This document shows positions 34,671 through 47,029 of a stretch of 64,000 nt of DNA, in pieces. Below the pieces are notes generated by a model. That model worked only from the letters and a program-made list of their open reading frames with translations. It made no database searches and was not told where the DNA came from. The stretch is taken from contig OZ316892.1 of assembly GCA_973895155.1 (NCBI GenBank), positions 1 through 64,000 on the forward strand, read 5' to 3'. Position numbers and translations under genes: made by a program. Positions within the stretch are counted from its first letter, which is position 1. Each line of letters opens with the position of its first letter. Origin of the DNA: Marsupella aquatica. Taxonomy: Eukaryota; Marchantiophyta.

Positions 34671-36700
34671 GTACGTATTTGAAGTCAATTTACAGGATAT
34701 CAATGAAGTCAAAAGCGGGCACTTCGGGTTTCAGCCCGGATCGCTCAGCTTGAGCATAGAATGCACTCAGTTACAGCAGTCAAATCTCTGTGGCTAGACG
34801 TACTACGAGTGCTGAATCTGCACTTCAATGTAGCCGCTTCGGTGAGCGTCCGAGGTCCACACTTTGAAGCATTCAGCTCCACTGGCGCACAATAAGAGGC
34901 ACGACAAATCTAATTACTTTTGAACAATCTAACTCTCTCAAAAGCGGGACTTCTAGGCAATGGATCATCAAGGTTTAATTCACTCTCCACAAGGTGCATG
35001 ATCTTGCAACTTGGTCAGCACACTCTTCGGTTCAATCCCCCCAAGACTTTGGGTCTGCTTAGCTTGGTCGGGATGCCCGATCCTACATCCTATTGTTATA
35101 TGTTGTTTCTTTGGCGTCTAGGTACCGTGGTTTCCCCATATGGATTGATCTGGGCCTTTCTCCCCTGACTCTCGGCCTTTGGCACTGAAGCAAAAGTTTT
35201 GGCCTTTTCTTGCCTCCTCAGCTCAACCTCCCCCTCTCACCCACCCCTTCCTGAAAGGAAAAAAAATTCACACATCAGGAGAGTCCGTAAAGCAGGTCAG
35301 TTGTAAGAAAGAGAAAAAGCTTAGCAAAAGTTTTGGCCTTTGATTGCCTCTCAACCTCCCCCTGCCACCCACCCTTCCCGAACGAAAGAAAAATTCACAC
35401 ATCAGGAGAGTCCGTAAAGCAGGTCAGCTTGTCAGCTGTAAGAGAGAGAAATATTGTTAGTATATAGGATTTATGTTGGCCCTATGAAGGTGGGTCAAAG
35501 GTGTGCATTGCGCCTAGCTAGGGTGCCTGTAAGACGCATGTGTAATGGTGGAATGCAATTCTATACATATTATTTTCGAGGCTAAGGGGGTGGGACAAGG
35601 TGGCTGCACAGAGCCTGTCATTATGTTATCAGTATGCTCATCATCTTTCCTCTCCAGCCTTCTGCTGCTATGCTTGGGAAGCCTGGGATTCCCTTTCGGG
35701 TTGTTATGTTGTTTTGGACTAAGATAATCCAATGAAGGTAAACGACAGAACAAGAAGATGATATTTCTAGGAGAAGCTCCGTGCATGCACAATGGGTTAA
35801 AGAGTGGAGATTCGGACACAGGAGGCCGGGGAGAAGGACCCTGAAAATCGGGAATCGGCAAAGGAAATGTAAACACAAGCAGCGTTGTGCTAGAGCAGCG
35901 GCCAGATTTGCTTCTTTAAATAGAAGGCAGTAGAAAGGGAAGGGGGGATGTAATCAAATTCGCGGCAGCTTCATTCGGTGGGCCACATTGGCTGACAATT
36001 GTTTTTTGAAACCGCGGACTTGAGATTTAGTTGGCTTCTATGTGCTGGGCACTTAAGATCGAGCTTGGAGCTTCAAAAGTAGAAATTGGGATGTATGAGC
36101 TGCAATTGCCAAAATGCGTATGAGCTGCAATTGCTAAACTGCGTCTTGTTGATTGATCACTCTACTATAGAGGCCGCCTTCAGTATATTGACCCCACGTC
36201 AGTACAGTGCTCGCTAAAATGATTAGAGACTACAAACATATAAAGACAAATAATGCCACTCAATTGACGACAATCTTTATTTTTGGTTCTTTTGTTTGTA
36301 CACCAACAACTGATTCATAGATCCACAATTTCATCATTATTGTAATGCAAGGTACACGGGCCGTACCAATCCGGCAGAAGTACATCTTGGTTCGTCTAAG
36401 CAACTATCCTTTCGTTCTCGGTTGACTAACCCCTATCTGCATTTCAGCGCACTGAGACCATTCTTGGTCCGTCTAAGGAACTATCTTCTTGCTCTCGCTT
36501 GACTAGTCCTTATCAGTATGTGCATCCACTGAGACATTGCTTGTGGAGAGAGCATTTGCTTTGAACTAGATCAAACAGAGTACTAAAGCTCTATTATTGA
36601 ACTTCAAGGAATTCTCGTGGTTCAAGCATCGTCAGAATGAGCTGAAAATTCAAATACAGCTCTGGAAATAAATGAGTAACAACATCAATTGACACAGCTG
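34671..36700. other. Non-coding stretch with two short tandem duplications
   Basis: No gene recognised. A 134-bp duplication (GCAAAAGTTTTGGCCTTT at 35190 and 35324, each followed by CAACCTCCCCCT and ACATCAGGAGAGTCCGTAAA) covers about 35184-35455. A diverged repeat of about 80 bp (TGGTTCGTCTAAG/TGGTCCGTCTAAG) lies at 36389-36535. Confidence 0.7.
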
Positions 36701-36776
36701 TGCATGTAACTCGGGCAACTGCAATGAACATTACTGAGAGCTAATAAGTCTTCTGAAGGACTAGATTTCACTTTTG

Positions 36777-36962
36777 TCAGCTGCGGCTAGGATGTTGTAC
36801 TTCTCCGCCCGGACCGCCCGGGTCTCCGCCTCTCTTGGGTGTGTTAGATATTTCTCTTCTTGTCGGTACTTGAGTCATTTGACCACCGGCATCAATGAAG
36901 GCAGCAACTGCAGCCATCGCTGCTCCGGCTCCCAGTCCCACAGGTATTCTGCCAGCTCTCAA
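36777..36962 (-). CDS. Small hypothetical ORF, Gly/Ala-rich
   Basis: A 61-residue minus-strand frame: MRAGRIPVGLGAGAAMAAVA then AFIDAGGQ and a basic, proline/glycine-rich tail. The first part could be a single membrane helix. I do not recognise the family. It ends next to the 72-91 bp tandem repeats, so the frame may be an exon remnant. A chance ORF is possible. Confidence 0.25.
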   Translation of the reverse strand: MRAGRIPVGLGAGAAMAAVAAFIDAGGQMTQVPTRREISNTPKRGGDPGGPGGEVQHPSRS

Positions 36963-37212
36963 GGCCTAGAATAGAACCAGCCAAAACAAACTTGAGAGGG
37001 GACAAAAACAGCAACCCTTAATCAGCGCTAACCTCTGTTAGGGTATATGCTCAAGCCTAGAATAGAACCAGCCAAAACAAACTTGAGAGAGACAAAAACA
37101 ACAACCTCTGTTACGTATATGCTCAAGCCTAGAATAGAACCAGCCAAAACAAACTTGAGAGGGGACAAAAACAGCAACCCTTAATCAGCGCTAGCCTTTG
37201 TTAGGTATATGC
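36963..37212. repeat. Tandem repeat, 72-91 bp, three copies
   Basis: CCTAGAATAGAACCAGCCAA starts at 36965, 37056 and 37128, each followed by ACAAACTTGAGAG.GACAAAA and ACCTCTGTTA-like sequence. The middle unit is shortened. Confidence 0.9.
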
Positions 37213-37556
37213 TCCCAGCAGGGACATTACCTTGTTATTTTGGGGGGCGGTTTGTCTTTCTGGCTACTTTAATTAGCGGTGTTGTGCTGGGGATAACCGG
37301 GGACATAGATTGGTTAGGACAAGGCACTTGATACTCACTAGCATAATCTTAATTAAACTAACAAAACTCCACGAGGCAAGCATGACCTTCTTTCTCAGAT
37401 CAGGTTTAGGTAGCACGAAGTCACTACAATTTCTGCATGTGTAGCACAAGATTAATCATATATATACTACTAGTTAGCGGGGATCAATTGTACAGGCTTC
37501 ATTAGTATCTCACTTGGAATCAGACTTGGGTGGCATAATAGCGGTACAATACTATG

Positions 37557-37750
37557 TGCTTCGGTAGCTTAATATGATCGATAGAGTTTGTACCATCGGC
37601 GAGAGGTGCTCGCCTACTATGTGCTTCTGTAGCTTATGATCGATAGAGTTTGTACCATCAGCAAGAGGTGCTCGCGGAGGTGCTCGCCTACTATGTGCTT
37701 CTGTAGCCTATGATCGATAGAGTTTGTACCATCAGCAAGAGGTGCTCGTC
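37557..37750. repeat. Tandem repeat, 63-74 bp, three copies
   Basis: ATGATCGATAGAGTTTGTAC begins at 37573, 37636 and 37710, linked by GAGGTGCTCGCCTACTATGT. The last interval contains an extra GAGGTGCTCGC. Confidence 0.9.
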
Positions 37751-38002
37751 GTCGTTGTAGTATGTTGGCAGGCATATATTTCTGTTGCTCCCGACATTTG
37801 CAGAATTTTAAGATACTCGTACCAGTTGATAGTGGGAGTTGTAGACAACGTTCCTTTGGAACTCACAGGCACTTCTAGCTCGTTCATCAGCGGGCCAGCA
37901 AGCCAGCCAGCCACGCCGTCGTCAACTGAGAGAGGTAATTCAATTTCTCCGTGAACCTTGTGCATTGATAAAAATGACACTGCTATCTTCCCTCACTCTT
38001 GC

Positions 38003-38700
38003 TCAGCTAAAGATCGGGAAATATATAGGGGGGTCATTTCTACCTGAAGCTTTTGAATTGATAAACGGTAATCCGTCTGTGCTCTCTCGATCCCCTGAAT
38101 CTTGCTTTGACAAACAATGCTTGTTTCTCGGGGTGCAATCTTGGTTTGGTTGAAGACGAAGATGACGTTTACTTGTGGCAAGCACATCATGCATCATTTG
38201 AATTGCGGCTTCGTCTGCTGCCTTTTTGTCCCTTTTCCTAATCCTGTGGAGGATTTCCCTGTAAATGAGGACCAAGCGTGCGTTGCTGGGTTCGTTGGTG
38301 GAATAACAAAAGAGAAAGGGAGAGACACGGGACAATTTGTAGATATCCTGTCCTTGAGTCACTCATGCCCTACGGTCGTGTTTCTGTTTCTCGATTGTGG
38401 TCTTGCTCTGTCTGACTCTTACCTGGTTGAGCTTTCTATCGAATTCCCCTACTTCCCTGGACTTTGTAATTTTATTCAACAGCAATTTATTCTCTCCAGT
38501 TGCAATAGCTGCATCCAGATCCTTTCAAAGATCGCATACTCGTTTTGGGCTGCATTAGATTTTAGGCTTTCTTGTGCGAGTATGCCTACCAGTCGAGCTC
38601 CCAGTTCTTTGTTTGTTGGACTAAGTCCGACGCAAGTGATACTGATCTTCCCCGGCCAGTCTTTCGATTTCTTCCTTGAGGGAATTGTGTAAAACGAACA
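38003..38700 (-). pseudogene. Possible helical gene remnant, unidentified
   Basis: Minus-strand frames here look like helical protein: KISITCVGLSPTNKELGARL, then VGILAQESLKSNAAQNEYAI (about 38.55 kb), and RLVLIYREILHRIRKRDKKA then ADEAAIQMMHDVLATS (about 38.2 kb). They lie in different frames, consistent with separate exons or a decayed gene. No family recognised. A plus-strand ORF (38117-38692) covers the same DNA but looks less protein-like. Confidence 0.25.
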
Positions 38701-40420
38701 GTATTTTGCTCGCGGAATGCTGCAGCAGAATCTTTGGTGGGTATATGTCTGGTGCTGGAAATTTCATTGCCTCTAGGTCAATGTACAGGAAATTGGAGTG
38801 TAATCAAACGACAAACTGAGAGGTCTGTGTGTCATCTATGTGGTCTTTGGCAGTCTGTGACGCTCTTGTCTTCCTTCTTCCGTGTCTTCGGTCTGTCTGT
38901 GGAATTGACGATGTTTAAGCCCGACATGCTGATTGAACTGAGGTCATTTGCAATAGCAATTTCTTGATTTTCCCCTTGTAAATTGACTTGCATTGAAATC
39001 GTGGTGCTTCAATCCCAGTCTACTTCTAATCTTCTTCCGTAACAGCCTTTCTCGGGCAGCCTTTTGTAGTAGTATTCAACCAACGAGCACCTGCACGAGA
39101 AACTGAGAAAGTGCTGTGGATGAAGTACTGTAGTTGATTAGATGCTTCTGAGAGTTTGCAATAATTGTCCAAACTTGTCCAAACCCACTTCACCACAATG
39201 AAAACAATGTAGATAAGCGTGAAATCTTGGCAGCTCTCTAGACAATCTCATGTCCCTGCTGTGCAACTGGGAGGGTAGGGTACGTTTACTGCCTTCGCGG
39301 TAAGGAAATTGCGACACTGAAATGTAAGGTGACCGACTCTCCCGCATTTCTTACAGGCACCATAGACGTCATCCGCGCTCGAGCCTGTGAGACGGGCTAA
39401 GGCGAGAAGCCCTTGGAAACTGTCATACGCATTCTGCTGGTCCTCTATTATCCTGCCTTCTGGAACAGATGCACTCGGGCCCCCCGCTGGAGCACCGCGG
39501 AGGGCATCCGCTTGGAATGCTCGCGCTGCCTTCTGGTCCGGAGCATAAGGATCGTAACTTTGATTTGAAGTGAATTATAAATCAAATCTTCTCCCCACAC
39601 TTCAGGGACTTTGCAATCTGTTCCAACGCAAAGGACCCTGGTGAGCTCAGCTCAACTCAGTGGGGCCGCAGCATAAGTAGAAGGTCCTTCATTGATCTTC
39701 TAGCTCCCAACACTTCAGGCACTTTGCATGAGTCTCGTCGTAGTAGTACGTACCCGTAAATTGTGGCGCTTGATTCAATTGTTGAGTTATATGGCATTCT
39801 GGAGCTTTACTTCTCCTTCTCAACAAGCGGGGTTGCACACCAACTTTGCCACAACACTTGCTACCACCCATCAACAAGCTAGTTGATTTTGAGCACAACC
39901 TTTACATGGTATGCTTCTTAGTTGGTATTTTTGAAATGTCTTTTAATTGGAAGTTCACACCCATTGATTCAGTCCTTAGATTGATTTTTGGTAGGGTGCA
40001 GCTCATATAGAATTAGTGATACAATGATTGTTTCTTTCACGTTCCTAACCTCACAGAGTTTACTTTAGTCTCTTTTGGATACCCTGTTACAATCTACAAA
40101 GTAGTTATTTGCTTTTAGGTAAACATTTGTCTTGCATGTCATTTGTACTTTGCTAGGTTGGAAGTCTAAATGCTAACACTTTGGCAACAATAGGTTCCAG
40201 TTTCCTATGTTAAATGTGTACAGTCAGAAGGGAGCCAGAGTATATTCTTAAGGGCTTTTGTTCTTCAAGGACTTACTGCAAGCAAGTGAAACTTGTTAGT
40301 TAAGTACAAGCTCATTTTGGCATTAATTTGATGTTTGTTTGCAATCAGCTCAAGTTGCTACGTGGAGCCCCAAATACTAACCTAGAAGTTGGGAAATCAT
40401 ACTTGAATTTCGTTTATTTT
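38701..40420. other. Non-coding stretch
   Basis: No gene recognised. A short diverged repeat (CCC.ACACTTCAGG.ACTTTGCA) occurs at about 39594 and 39708. The right end becomes very AT-rich toward oxygenase gene 2. Confidence 0.45.
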
Positions 40421-40427
40421 CTCTAAG

Positions 40428-40806
40428 GTGAGTTCCTACTATCATTTATTTGTTTTAAGTATAATTCATGAAGGACATGGAAAAATAAAATAAAGCAAAG
40501 AAAATATAAGTATTTTAAAACAAATATTGACTATATTTTTCTACTTATTATCTTATGAATTTGCCTAACATATGTATTATAAAACTAAACAATTGACTTT
40601 ATTTTGAAATATATATTTGGCATGCTTTTCTGATTATTGTTATTTAATAGTTCCAGATAGTTTGGCCGGAGATATGTATTTTGAAATATGTATCTGGCAT
40701 ACTTTTCTGGTTATTGTTATTTAATAGTTCCAGATAGTTTGACTGGAGATATGTATTTTGAAATAAATATCTGTATAAATTAAAGTATGTTTTTGGAATT
40801 TTTCAG
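40428..40806 (+). other. Probable leader intron of oxygenase gene 2, with internal 77-bp duplication
   Basis: Donor CTAAG|GTGAGT at 40428 and acceptor TTTTTCAG directly against ATG 40807 bound 379 bp. Inside, TTAATAGTTCCAGATAGTTT occurs at about 40644 and 40721, a 77-bp tandem duplication (roughly 40617-40775). The duplication explains part of the greater length compared with the other copies. Confidence 0.65.
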
Positions 40807-42249
40807 ATGGCAAAACGAAAGTTTTGGAAAGTGAACAAACAAATGAAGGAAGATGGCAAATATGAGTATGAGAAAATGAAATTTGCAATGGACGTTTTCA
40901 TTCAAATTTTTTCAGCGATCATGATATTGCATCCACGTTCACAAAAGTTTGCCATGTTATTTCTTCTTCAAGAAGATAATATTTTTCAAGCATTTGTACA
41001 AAATGTATTGAATATTAAACATACTGTATCGAAAGCAATGATATATAATGCTTACTATAGATTTAAAGAAATTGGACCACCAAAAACCTTTACTTCTTGC
41101 GCATGGGAGAATATCTGTGATATTCTTGATCATCATTATTCTTTAGATTCAGTACCCTATAGTATAAGAAAATACATCCATTTTCTTAGGTCATCTACCT
41201 ATATTGAAGAGTGTGTAAAAAGAGAAAAAAATATGCTAGAGAAAAAAGAAATGGTGTTTGAAAAAATTATTTCCCAATTTTGGTGGGGAAATGTGAATCC
41301 AATGGAATTAGTGCAAGGATTTTGGGGAAGAGTTGATGATGAAGGTGAATGTTTTTATCGCTTAGAATTAGAAAAAACATTACAAATACTTTCTAGAAGA
41401 AAAAACAAAGGGAAAGAAATTGAAATTGAAGAGGCACCTATATATAGGGAGCTTCCAATTTCTTACGTTGAAATCCAAAAAACAAAACAGGTTACGGAGA
41501 TCTATGATAAAATCTCAAGTGAGCTAGTGGGTATCCATATTCGCCCTAAAGATGTTCATAAATCTTTTACTATATTGATGCGAACTTATCTTAAAGATCT
41601 TTTTTGTGCTCATCCAAGTTCAAAAAGATCTAAAACTAGAGCATCCTATATGAGTGAAATGGTGGGGTTCGGTCCATTTCACCATACATGGACACCTGGA
41701 AAAAATGTTACATCTTTCTACACTCATAGTAATAAGTTAGTAAAAGCTTCAAAACCTTTAAAAGATTTTGGTAGATTTATTGATCGATTTGCACATGGGG
41801 CTGTGGTAGAAATTTTAATGTCTATGTGGTTTAGATATTATCCTACGTTATTACATACTTTTCTTAGATGTTGTAACCCTTACTTAGAAACTTCCCAATA
41901 TATTAAGGAAGGTGTTGAGATACCATTTTTTGATAAGCACATGAAGAAGGGACCTCCTGCTTATCAACTATTCATTACTAGAGATTATTGTTCACGTTTT
42001 CATGTAGACAATGATAGGACAGAGTGGACACTAGCATATACTAGTCACCCTGATGAACATATTTCACCAGTTGATTTTGTATTTGCCAAACATGGATTTA
42101 TATTACCTTTGCATAATGGTGATTTATTTGCATTCAAAGGCAAACATCTCCATGGTATGGCTTTTAGAAAACCAACAGAAAATCCTGCATATATTGCAGC
42201 TTTAGTTATGAATAGTGGCTTAGGACAATTATTAAATAGAATAGAGTAA
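40807..42249 (+). CDS. 2OG-Fe(II) dioxygenase, TET/JBP-like, copy 2
   Basis: Intact 480-aa protein, the most diverged of the three copies. The iron site reads CSRFHVDNDRTEW (H399, D401), followed by DFVFAKHGFILPLHNGDLFA, then H449 in KHLHGMAFR with Arg454. The spacing between the two histidines is 50 residues, exactly as in the other copies. The middle block VGFGPFHHTW..SFYTH is conserved. The N-terminal half is longer and highly charged (runs such as KREKNMLEKKEMVFEKI and RRKNKGKEIEIEEAP) and may bind nucleic acid or a partner; no domain is recognised. Coding DNA is very AT-rich compared with nearby non-coding DNA. The CAG|ATG boundary fixes the start. Function as a nucleic-acid oxidase is inferred from fold motifs only. 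Confidence 0.75.
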   Translation: MAKRKFWKVNKQMKEDGKYEYEKMKFAMDVFIQIFSAIMILHPRSQKFAMLFLLQEDNIFQAFVQNVLNIKHTVSKAMIYNAYYRFKEIGPPKTFTSCAWENICDILDHHYSLDSVPYSIRKYIHFLRSSTYIEECVKREKNMLEKKEMVFEKIISQFWWGNVNPMELVQGFWGRVDDEGECFYRLELEKTLQILSRRKNKGKEIEIEEAPIYRELPISYVEIQKTKQVTEIYDKISSELVGIHIRPKDVHKSFTILMRTYLKDLFCAHPSSKRSKTRASYMSEMVGFGPFHHTWTPGKNVTSFYTHSNKLVKASKPLKDFGRFIDRFAHGAVVEILMSMWFRYYPTLLHTFLRCCNPYLETSQYIKEGVEIPFFDKHMKKGPPAYQLFITRDYCSRFHVDNDRTEWTLAYTSHPDEHISPVDFVFAKHGFILPLHNGDLFAFKGKHLHGMAFRKPTENPAYIAALVMNSGLGQLLNRIE

Positions 42250-44500
42250 ATTAGATATGTTTCAGGTATCATGAAACAAACTTTAATGTATCTTTTTAGA
42301 AACAATTATGAAATTTATTAAATATGTATTTAATATTTGGACCAATTTAGTTTAGGATTGTAATTGTAATATAAATACTTATGTTTGACAAAATCTTTAT
42401 GTATATTGACTTACTTTAGAAAATAATTTACAACTCTTATAGCTCTAGAAGTTAATAGGCCTAGGGTAGAGTAGGTAAAATCTATAAGGCAAAACTAACA
42501 CACCCAAATAAATCAAAATTATCCCACCTTATGTAGATAATTTGCGTAGCCAGAGGCCTTTATTGGGTCAGCCTACTCAGGCACCAACTATATATGCAGC
42601 CCAAATGCCAACTCTACAGTCCAAATAGGTTAATTGGCTAGTTAATGCTACAAACTTTCCATGACCTTGGGTGGAGGGTTTGAAGACCTTTGGTGGAGGG
42701 CTTGAAGGGGTTTAGGGAGATTTAAACCAAGGAGAAGTAGGGCAAGTTTCGGGATGTGTTTGTATTTCAGGTGTCTGATGCTCATAATTAGACCATCCTC
42801 AGTCCAAGCGGGGACATTAAAACTCTCCTTCTCAATTAAAAGCCTGTGATGCAGCATGCTATGAATGGGCTATGACCATAGAAAACACATTAGAAATTGT
42901 CAGAATTGCAAATCAAAGACAATGTCCAACGTCATGGTTGTAAACCAACGTTGTTTTTAGGCACAAAATAAGCATCAACTCTGCGCTGCCCTATCCTGTG
43001 CTTTACTGCTCTCCATCCATGGCCGTTCTCAGTTGAAGAAGCATCGAGACGATCAACCCAGATGTTTAGAGAAAAAGGAGGCATACTCTGTACTATGATT
43101 ACTGCTTCTTTATTACCGGTCGACTACTGTCAATCCATATTTGATGCTACATGTTTTGCAGCACAAGAGCTCTCCTTAGGGTCACTGTTTGTTAGTGTCA
43201 TCCATGCCTCCCGGGTAGTAGATGTGCTGTGTGTTGATCTCCTGAACGGGGCGCACATTTGGCATAAGCCGCAGGAACATCACAAACCAAAAGTCCGTCA
43301 TATCATTTCGATTGCACCAATTTCATTTGATCAGGGTTAACTCTTCAATTTGATAACAGGCTCCATAACTACCAACCAGAAGCCAAGTGTCAATCTCTTC
43401 TTGTGAAAAACAAGTGAATGCTCACCTCAAGGGTCTTGCCGTCTCCACGACTGTAGCGTGGGCAGAGTGGTAGTAAATTTTGGCAGAGACATCCACGGTT
43501 CCTCGTCGATGTCTACGGAGCTCTGGTTGGCTCCCTTGCTGCATTTGTTCCATTCTCTAGACAACTCTCCCTAGTGAGCAGGCCCATTGGGCCCTTCACT
43601 ATAATCTCATTCGATATCTGGACCGACACAAGACCCCCCAAAAATCAATGATGTGTGGAACCACTATGGCATTGAACTCGAACCGAGCTTTGATGGTGAG
43701 TACGCTCTGCAAAGTCTGAAGAAAAGAAGTTTACTGTGAATGTACCTGATTTGGTCAGCACAGATTGTAAACCAGATGAAAATAGCCCCGAGAGGTTGGA
43801 CTGTCGGACAGGGGCCGGGGGCTGTCGTCTCTTAATGCTCTCAAAATTGTTTCACTCTTTGGTGAATTATAGGTGAAGCAAGATACAACACAGAGTCCTC
43901 AAGAGTATTTTGAGCCTGGTCCAATGTGAGCTGGAAAATCGCTTGGTTCCGTGGGGGCAAAGTAGAGTAATGTTATTAGTTAATAGAGGATTTAGACGGT
44001 TATCATATGCTTCAATTGTTACGAGCTTATTTGCATTAGACAAGCACAAAGAGAGCGTTGCAAATGGTCTCTCGCTTAATTCTTTGGCAAAAACAGAGTC
44101 AATTTTGACTATCATATATTTTATTCTGAGGTTTGGTTTTGTTCTCTCTCAATGCGTGATCATCAATGGTTTGATTCACCTTTGACGGTTGTTTCACGAA
44201 GACGATTGAAAGTTTATGTATTGAGGTCAATGTGGCAACCCCAATTGCTCTACAGATCTGGTATTCTGCTGAAGAAACCATTCATGCCGTCAAAACCTGA
44301 CAAGTCACAAGTTTAGGGTCATCATTTATTTTGGTACTGTTGTGAATGTCTGTTTCAAGGAGATTACAATTGAATTTGCTCTCCTGACACAGCAACTGAA
44401 GCGCAATATATATATTCCTAGATTAGTTGATCTTGAACGCAAAAGTCTCCTTTTTGGATAGCCTACATGTTCAAATGAAACAGAAACAAAGGGTACGTAG
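42250..44500. other. Non-coding stretch, no gene recognised
   Basis: AT-rich at the left, then mixed sequence. ORFs at 43062-43340 and 43867-44185 show no recognisable domain. Confidence 0.45.
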
Positions 44501-44514
44501 TTTGAGACTCTAGA

Positions 44515-45857
44515 TCATAGACCCTTGCTCTGGGCACTGCGGCTGAGACAAAGCAGGCTTAAGGATGAAGTCGGTGATGATCTCCAGAATGAAGGATTGC
44601 CTGTCTTTACCAGCGGGTAGAATGGCCCCGAGATGCCCATGATCCCTGAAGATAGCCTGAGACAATACCCTGCACAGATTCCAACCGCTATTTGACCGCC
44701 AATGTAGAATGGCACCTGTGGTGTACAGCATTGCAATTGACCCCTGGGTTTAGTGCAATCCATCATCTGTTGTTGATTTGACTTGATCTCGATCCTCTAC
44801 GACCCCGTACCCAACTTCCACTAAAGAATATGCTTGATGGAAAGATTGCTTATCTAGGCAAGCATTCTGGCAAAAGCACTCACATCTTTCCAGGGAAAAT
44901 GCTGCACAGTTGCAAAGGCAACGGTGACCGAAGGATTCAAGTGTGCACCTGAAATGTGACCCACTGCATATATCATGTTCATGACAACAATCCCAAAAGA
45001 TAAAGACATGCCCACATGCGTCACGGCTCCATTGATCGAGCTTCGCATCCACTACCGCAGATCCACAATCAGTGAACACCAGGATGAAAGTAGCAATGAT
45101 TTCTGCTCCAACCTGCTTCAATACAAGGATTTCTCCTGGTTAGCTGGTGAGATTGGCCGTTGGCATTGTTCTCCTCAAGGGATGTGGTCTTCACTCACTT
45201 ATTGCATTGACCCCATTGAGGATGTCTACGTTCAGATTCATTTCGTTCGTATAAGCTTCAAAGGAATGTTATTTAGCTTCCCAACAGCAATACTGCGGAC
45301 AGTATCACAAGCTCCCAAGTATTAATCGGGATTAATTACAAGGACTTATGTGAGGACTGGGTAGAGGGGTCCATGACATTCATTTGAAACTTTTAAAAAA
45401 GCCTGTAGTAGTCCTCACCGAGAAGTTCGGAGCGAGTGCTTTCAATGCAGCATGCAAGCCAAAAAAGATTAATGTGCGAGGAAGAGGTTCCAAGATGTGG
45501 TAATTGCCAAAAAGATGAGAGATCTTGAGAAACTATGCTACTACAAAAACAAGCTAGCATAGTACAGAGATGAAATTTATCAGTGTGCAACCGGTAGTAG
45601 GAACTTACCTTTCGCATAAGACATGTATATGGCAATTTCAAGGATCCCAAATATCCACACCCTGGTTGTTCGTCTGCGAGAGGCATATCGACGGTCTGGT
45701 CAAGGGGAGAATTCTCAAATCGCTGGCTCAATGACGGATGTTTTGCTGCAGCAGGAGGAACGTCAGTTGGAACACGGGTATCGTTCCCCAACACATAATG
45801 GTCCTTGGCTTGCAGTTTTGCTCTTCCTGCCATCTGGTCGTTCGAATGATCTGCCAT
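44515..45857 (-). pseudogene. NOD26-like intrinsic protein (NIP aquaporin) pseudogene
   Basis: Exon 1 starts at ATG 45857 (MADHSNDQMAGRAKLQAKDH) and ends LPYTCLMRK at a GT donor near 45611. Exon 2 resumes after TTGAAGCAG at 45112 with VGAEIIATFILVFTDCGSAV, then, in another frame, GAVTHVGMSLSFGIVVMNMI and GHISGAHLNPSVTVAFA followed by HFPWKDV. The first NPS box and its spacing identify a NIP channel, which carries small uncharged solutes such as boric or silicic acid across membranes. A later piece (QSFILEIITDFIL, about 44.6 kb) matches helix 4. Damage: a frameshift near 45.06 kb, stops downstream, and no second NPA-type box. The gene is dead. Confidence 0.85.
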
Positions 45858-46655
45858 TTTTCTGGCTGCAAACAGATTGTCGTCTGCTTACAAGTAGTTC
45901 TGGCACCTGCAGCACGTACGTACCGGCACCTAACGATGATCCTCTACCGTTACATACATTGACATCCTTAATTGGAAGGAGCCAGACAGTGCAGCAACCC
46001 CACTACTGTGAACTCGTTAACCCGTGAAGAAGTAATTCTGGCTCGTTCAACTTGGGATGTCAGAACAGGACTGCAATATAGGTCATGCACATGCGTGCAC
46101 AATTGTAAGAGAGCAACGATGAAGAAAGCTGAAGCTTCATTGATTGCGGAATCCCACAAATCGATCACCACACAAACCTATTCTCTAATGAGACAACCAG
46201 TCATTCTCAATCCTGATATCTCTCACACTAGCACACTTCGCCCCTTGTAACATTCGATTGTGCTGACAGGTCTAGCTAGGCAGCAAGTATCACAATCACC
46301 ACTTCCACATTTGTGACTTCTAGTCGGTCCCTCCCTCTGTCTGAGACCATAAAACTTAGCATGTAGACCCCAGTTGCCACCATGATTTCACAACCCTTCT
46401 ATATTCCCAACCTCTGTCAGCCCTTGCACTCTCTAGCTCCATTTGGGACCCTTTTTGAAAAGTGGGAACAAAGATTGAAGACTACTTCTGCCCCCCTTGG
46501 GGCCTCTCTCCTCGACCAGTGAGAAGAAGGACAAGACAAAGTTTAGGGTGGAGAATGAATACTGCACATCAAAGCACCGAGAGGGGGGGGGGAACGGAGC
46601 AGAGAAATAAACTCAGTGATTTAGTTTTCACAGGCCTGCCAAGGCAAGATGCATG
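45858..46655. other. Non-coding stretch with a 34-nt match to the helicase gene
   Basis: No gene recognised. Positions 46367-46400 are identical over 34 nt to 48086-48119 inside the helicase ORF (the part encoding motif V, EIMVATG). The flanks do not match. Confidence 0.7.
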
Positions 46656-46659
46656 AAAC

Positions 46660-46680
46660 AAGCTCTCTAATACCATGATG
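46660..46680 (-). other. Possible retrotransposon primer-binding site remnant
   Basis: On the minus strand the sequence reads TTCATCATGGTATTAGAGAG. Plant Ty1/copia LTRs commonly end in ..CA followed by TGGTATCAGAGC, complementary to initiator tRNA-Met. One base differs in the core. A minus-oriented LTR would lie at higher coordinates (46680 to about 47000), next to the helicase 3' end, but its borders cannot be read. Confidence 0.4.
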
Positions 46681-47029
46681 AATTTTGAATACTTTACTCA
46701 ACTTGATCATCCCACGTAAAGTTAACAAGAAATAGCTTTGCCCCAAACTGACTCCTAAGTCACAAAATAGGAGTAGGAAATAATCTGGGTCTAACAAAGC
46801 ATATCCTATTTAAACTTCAAACAGCTAGAGAGAGCTGACCTGCATGCCAATGTGATCTACATTAAGAAACCGAAGCTAAAGTATGGATCTCTCCCCTGAA
46901 ACTTTCCCACCGAACACCATACTTCCATCTAAGTAGTCTGATATTCATTTCACCCTTCATCTCCTGAACTTCACTTTTGAAATCTTCCAAGTAATTTACC
47001 ACACTGTCCGGCCTCTATAAGAATTCTTC

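Noticed and set aside
34960-35060. Possible tRNA gene (GGTTCAATCCC, B-box-like)
   Set aside because: No matching A-box, acceptor stem or anticodon loop could be drawn around it.
44510-44766. Independent small proteins at the end of the NIP region
   Set aside because: They are frames of the decayed aquaporin; one contains helix-4 sequence (QSFILEIITDFIL).
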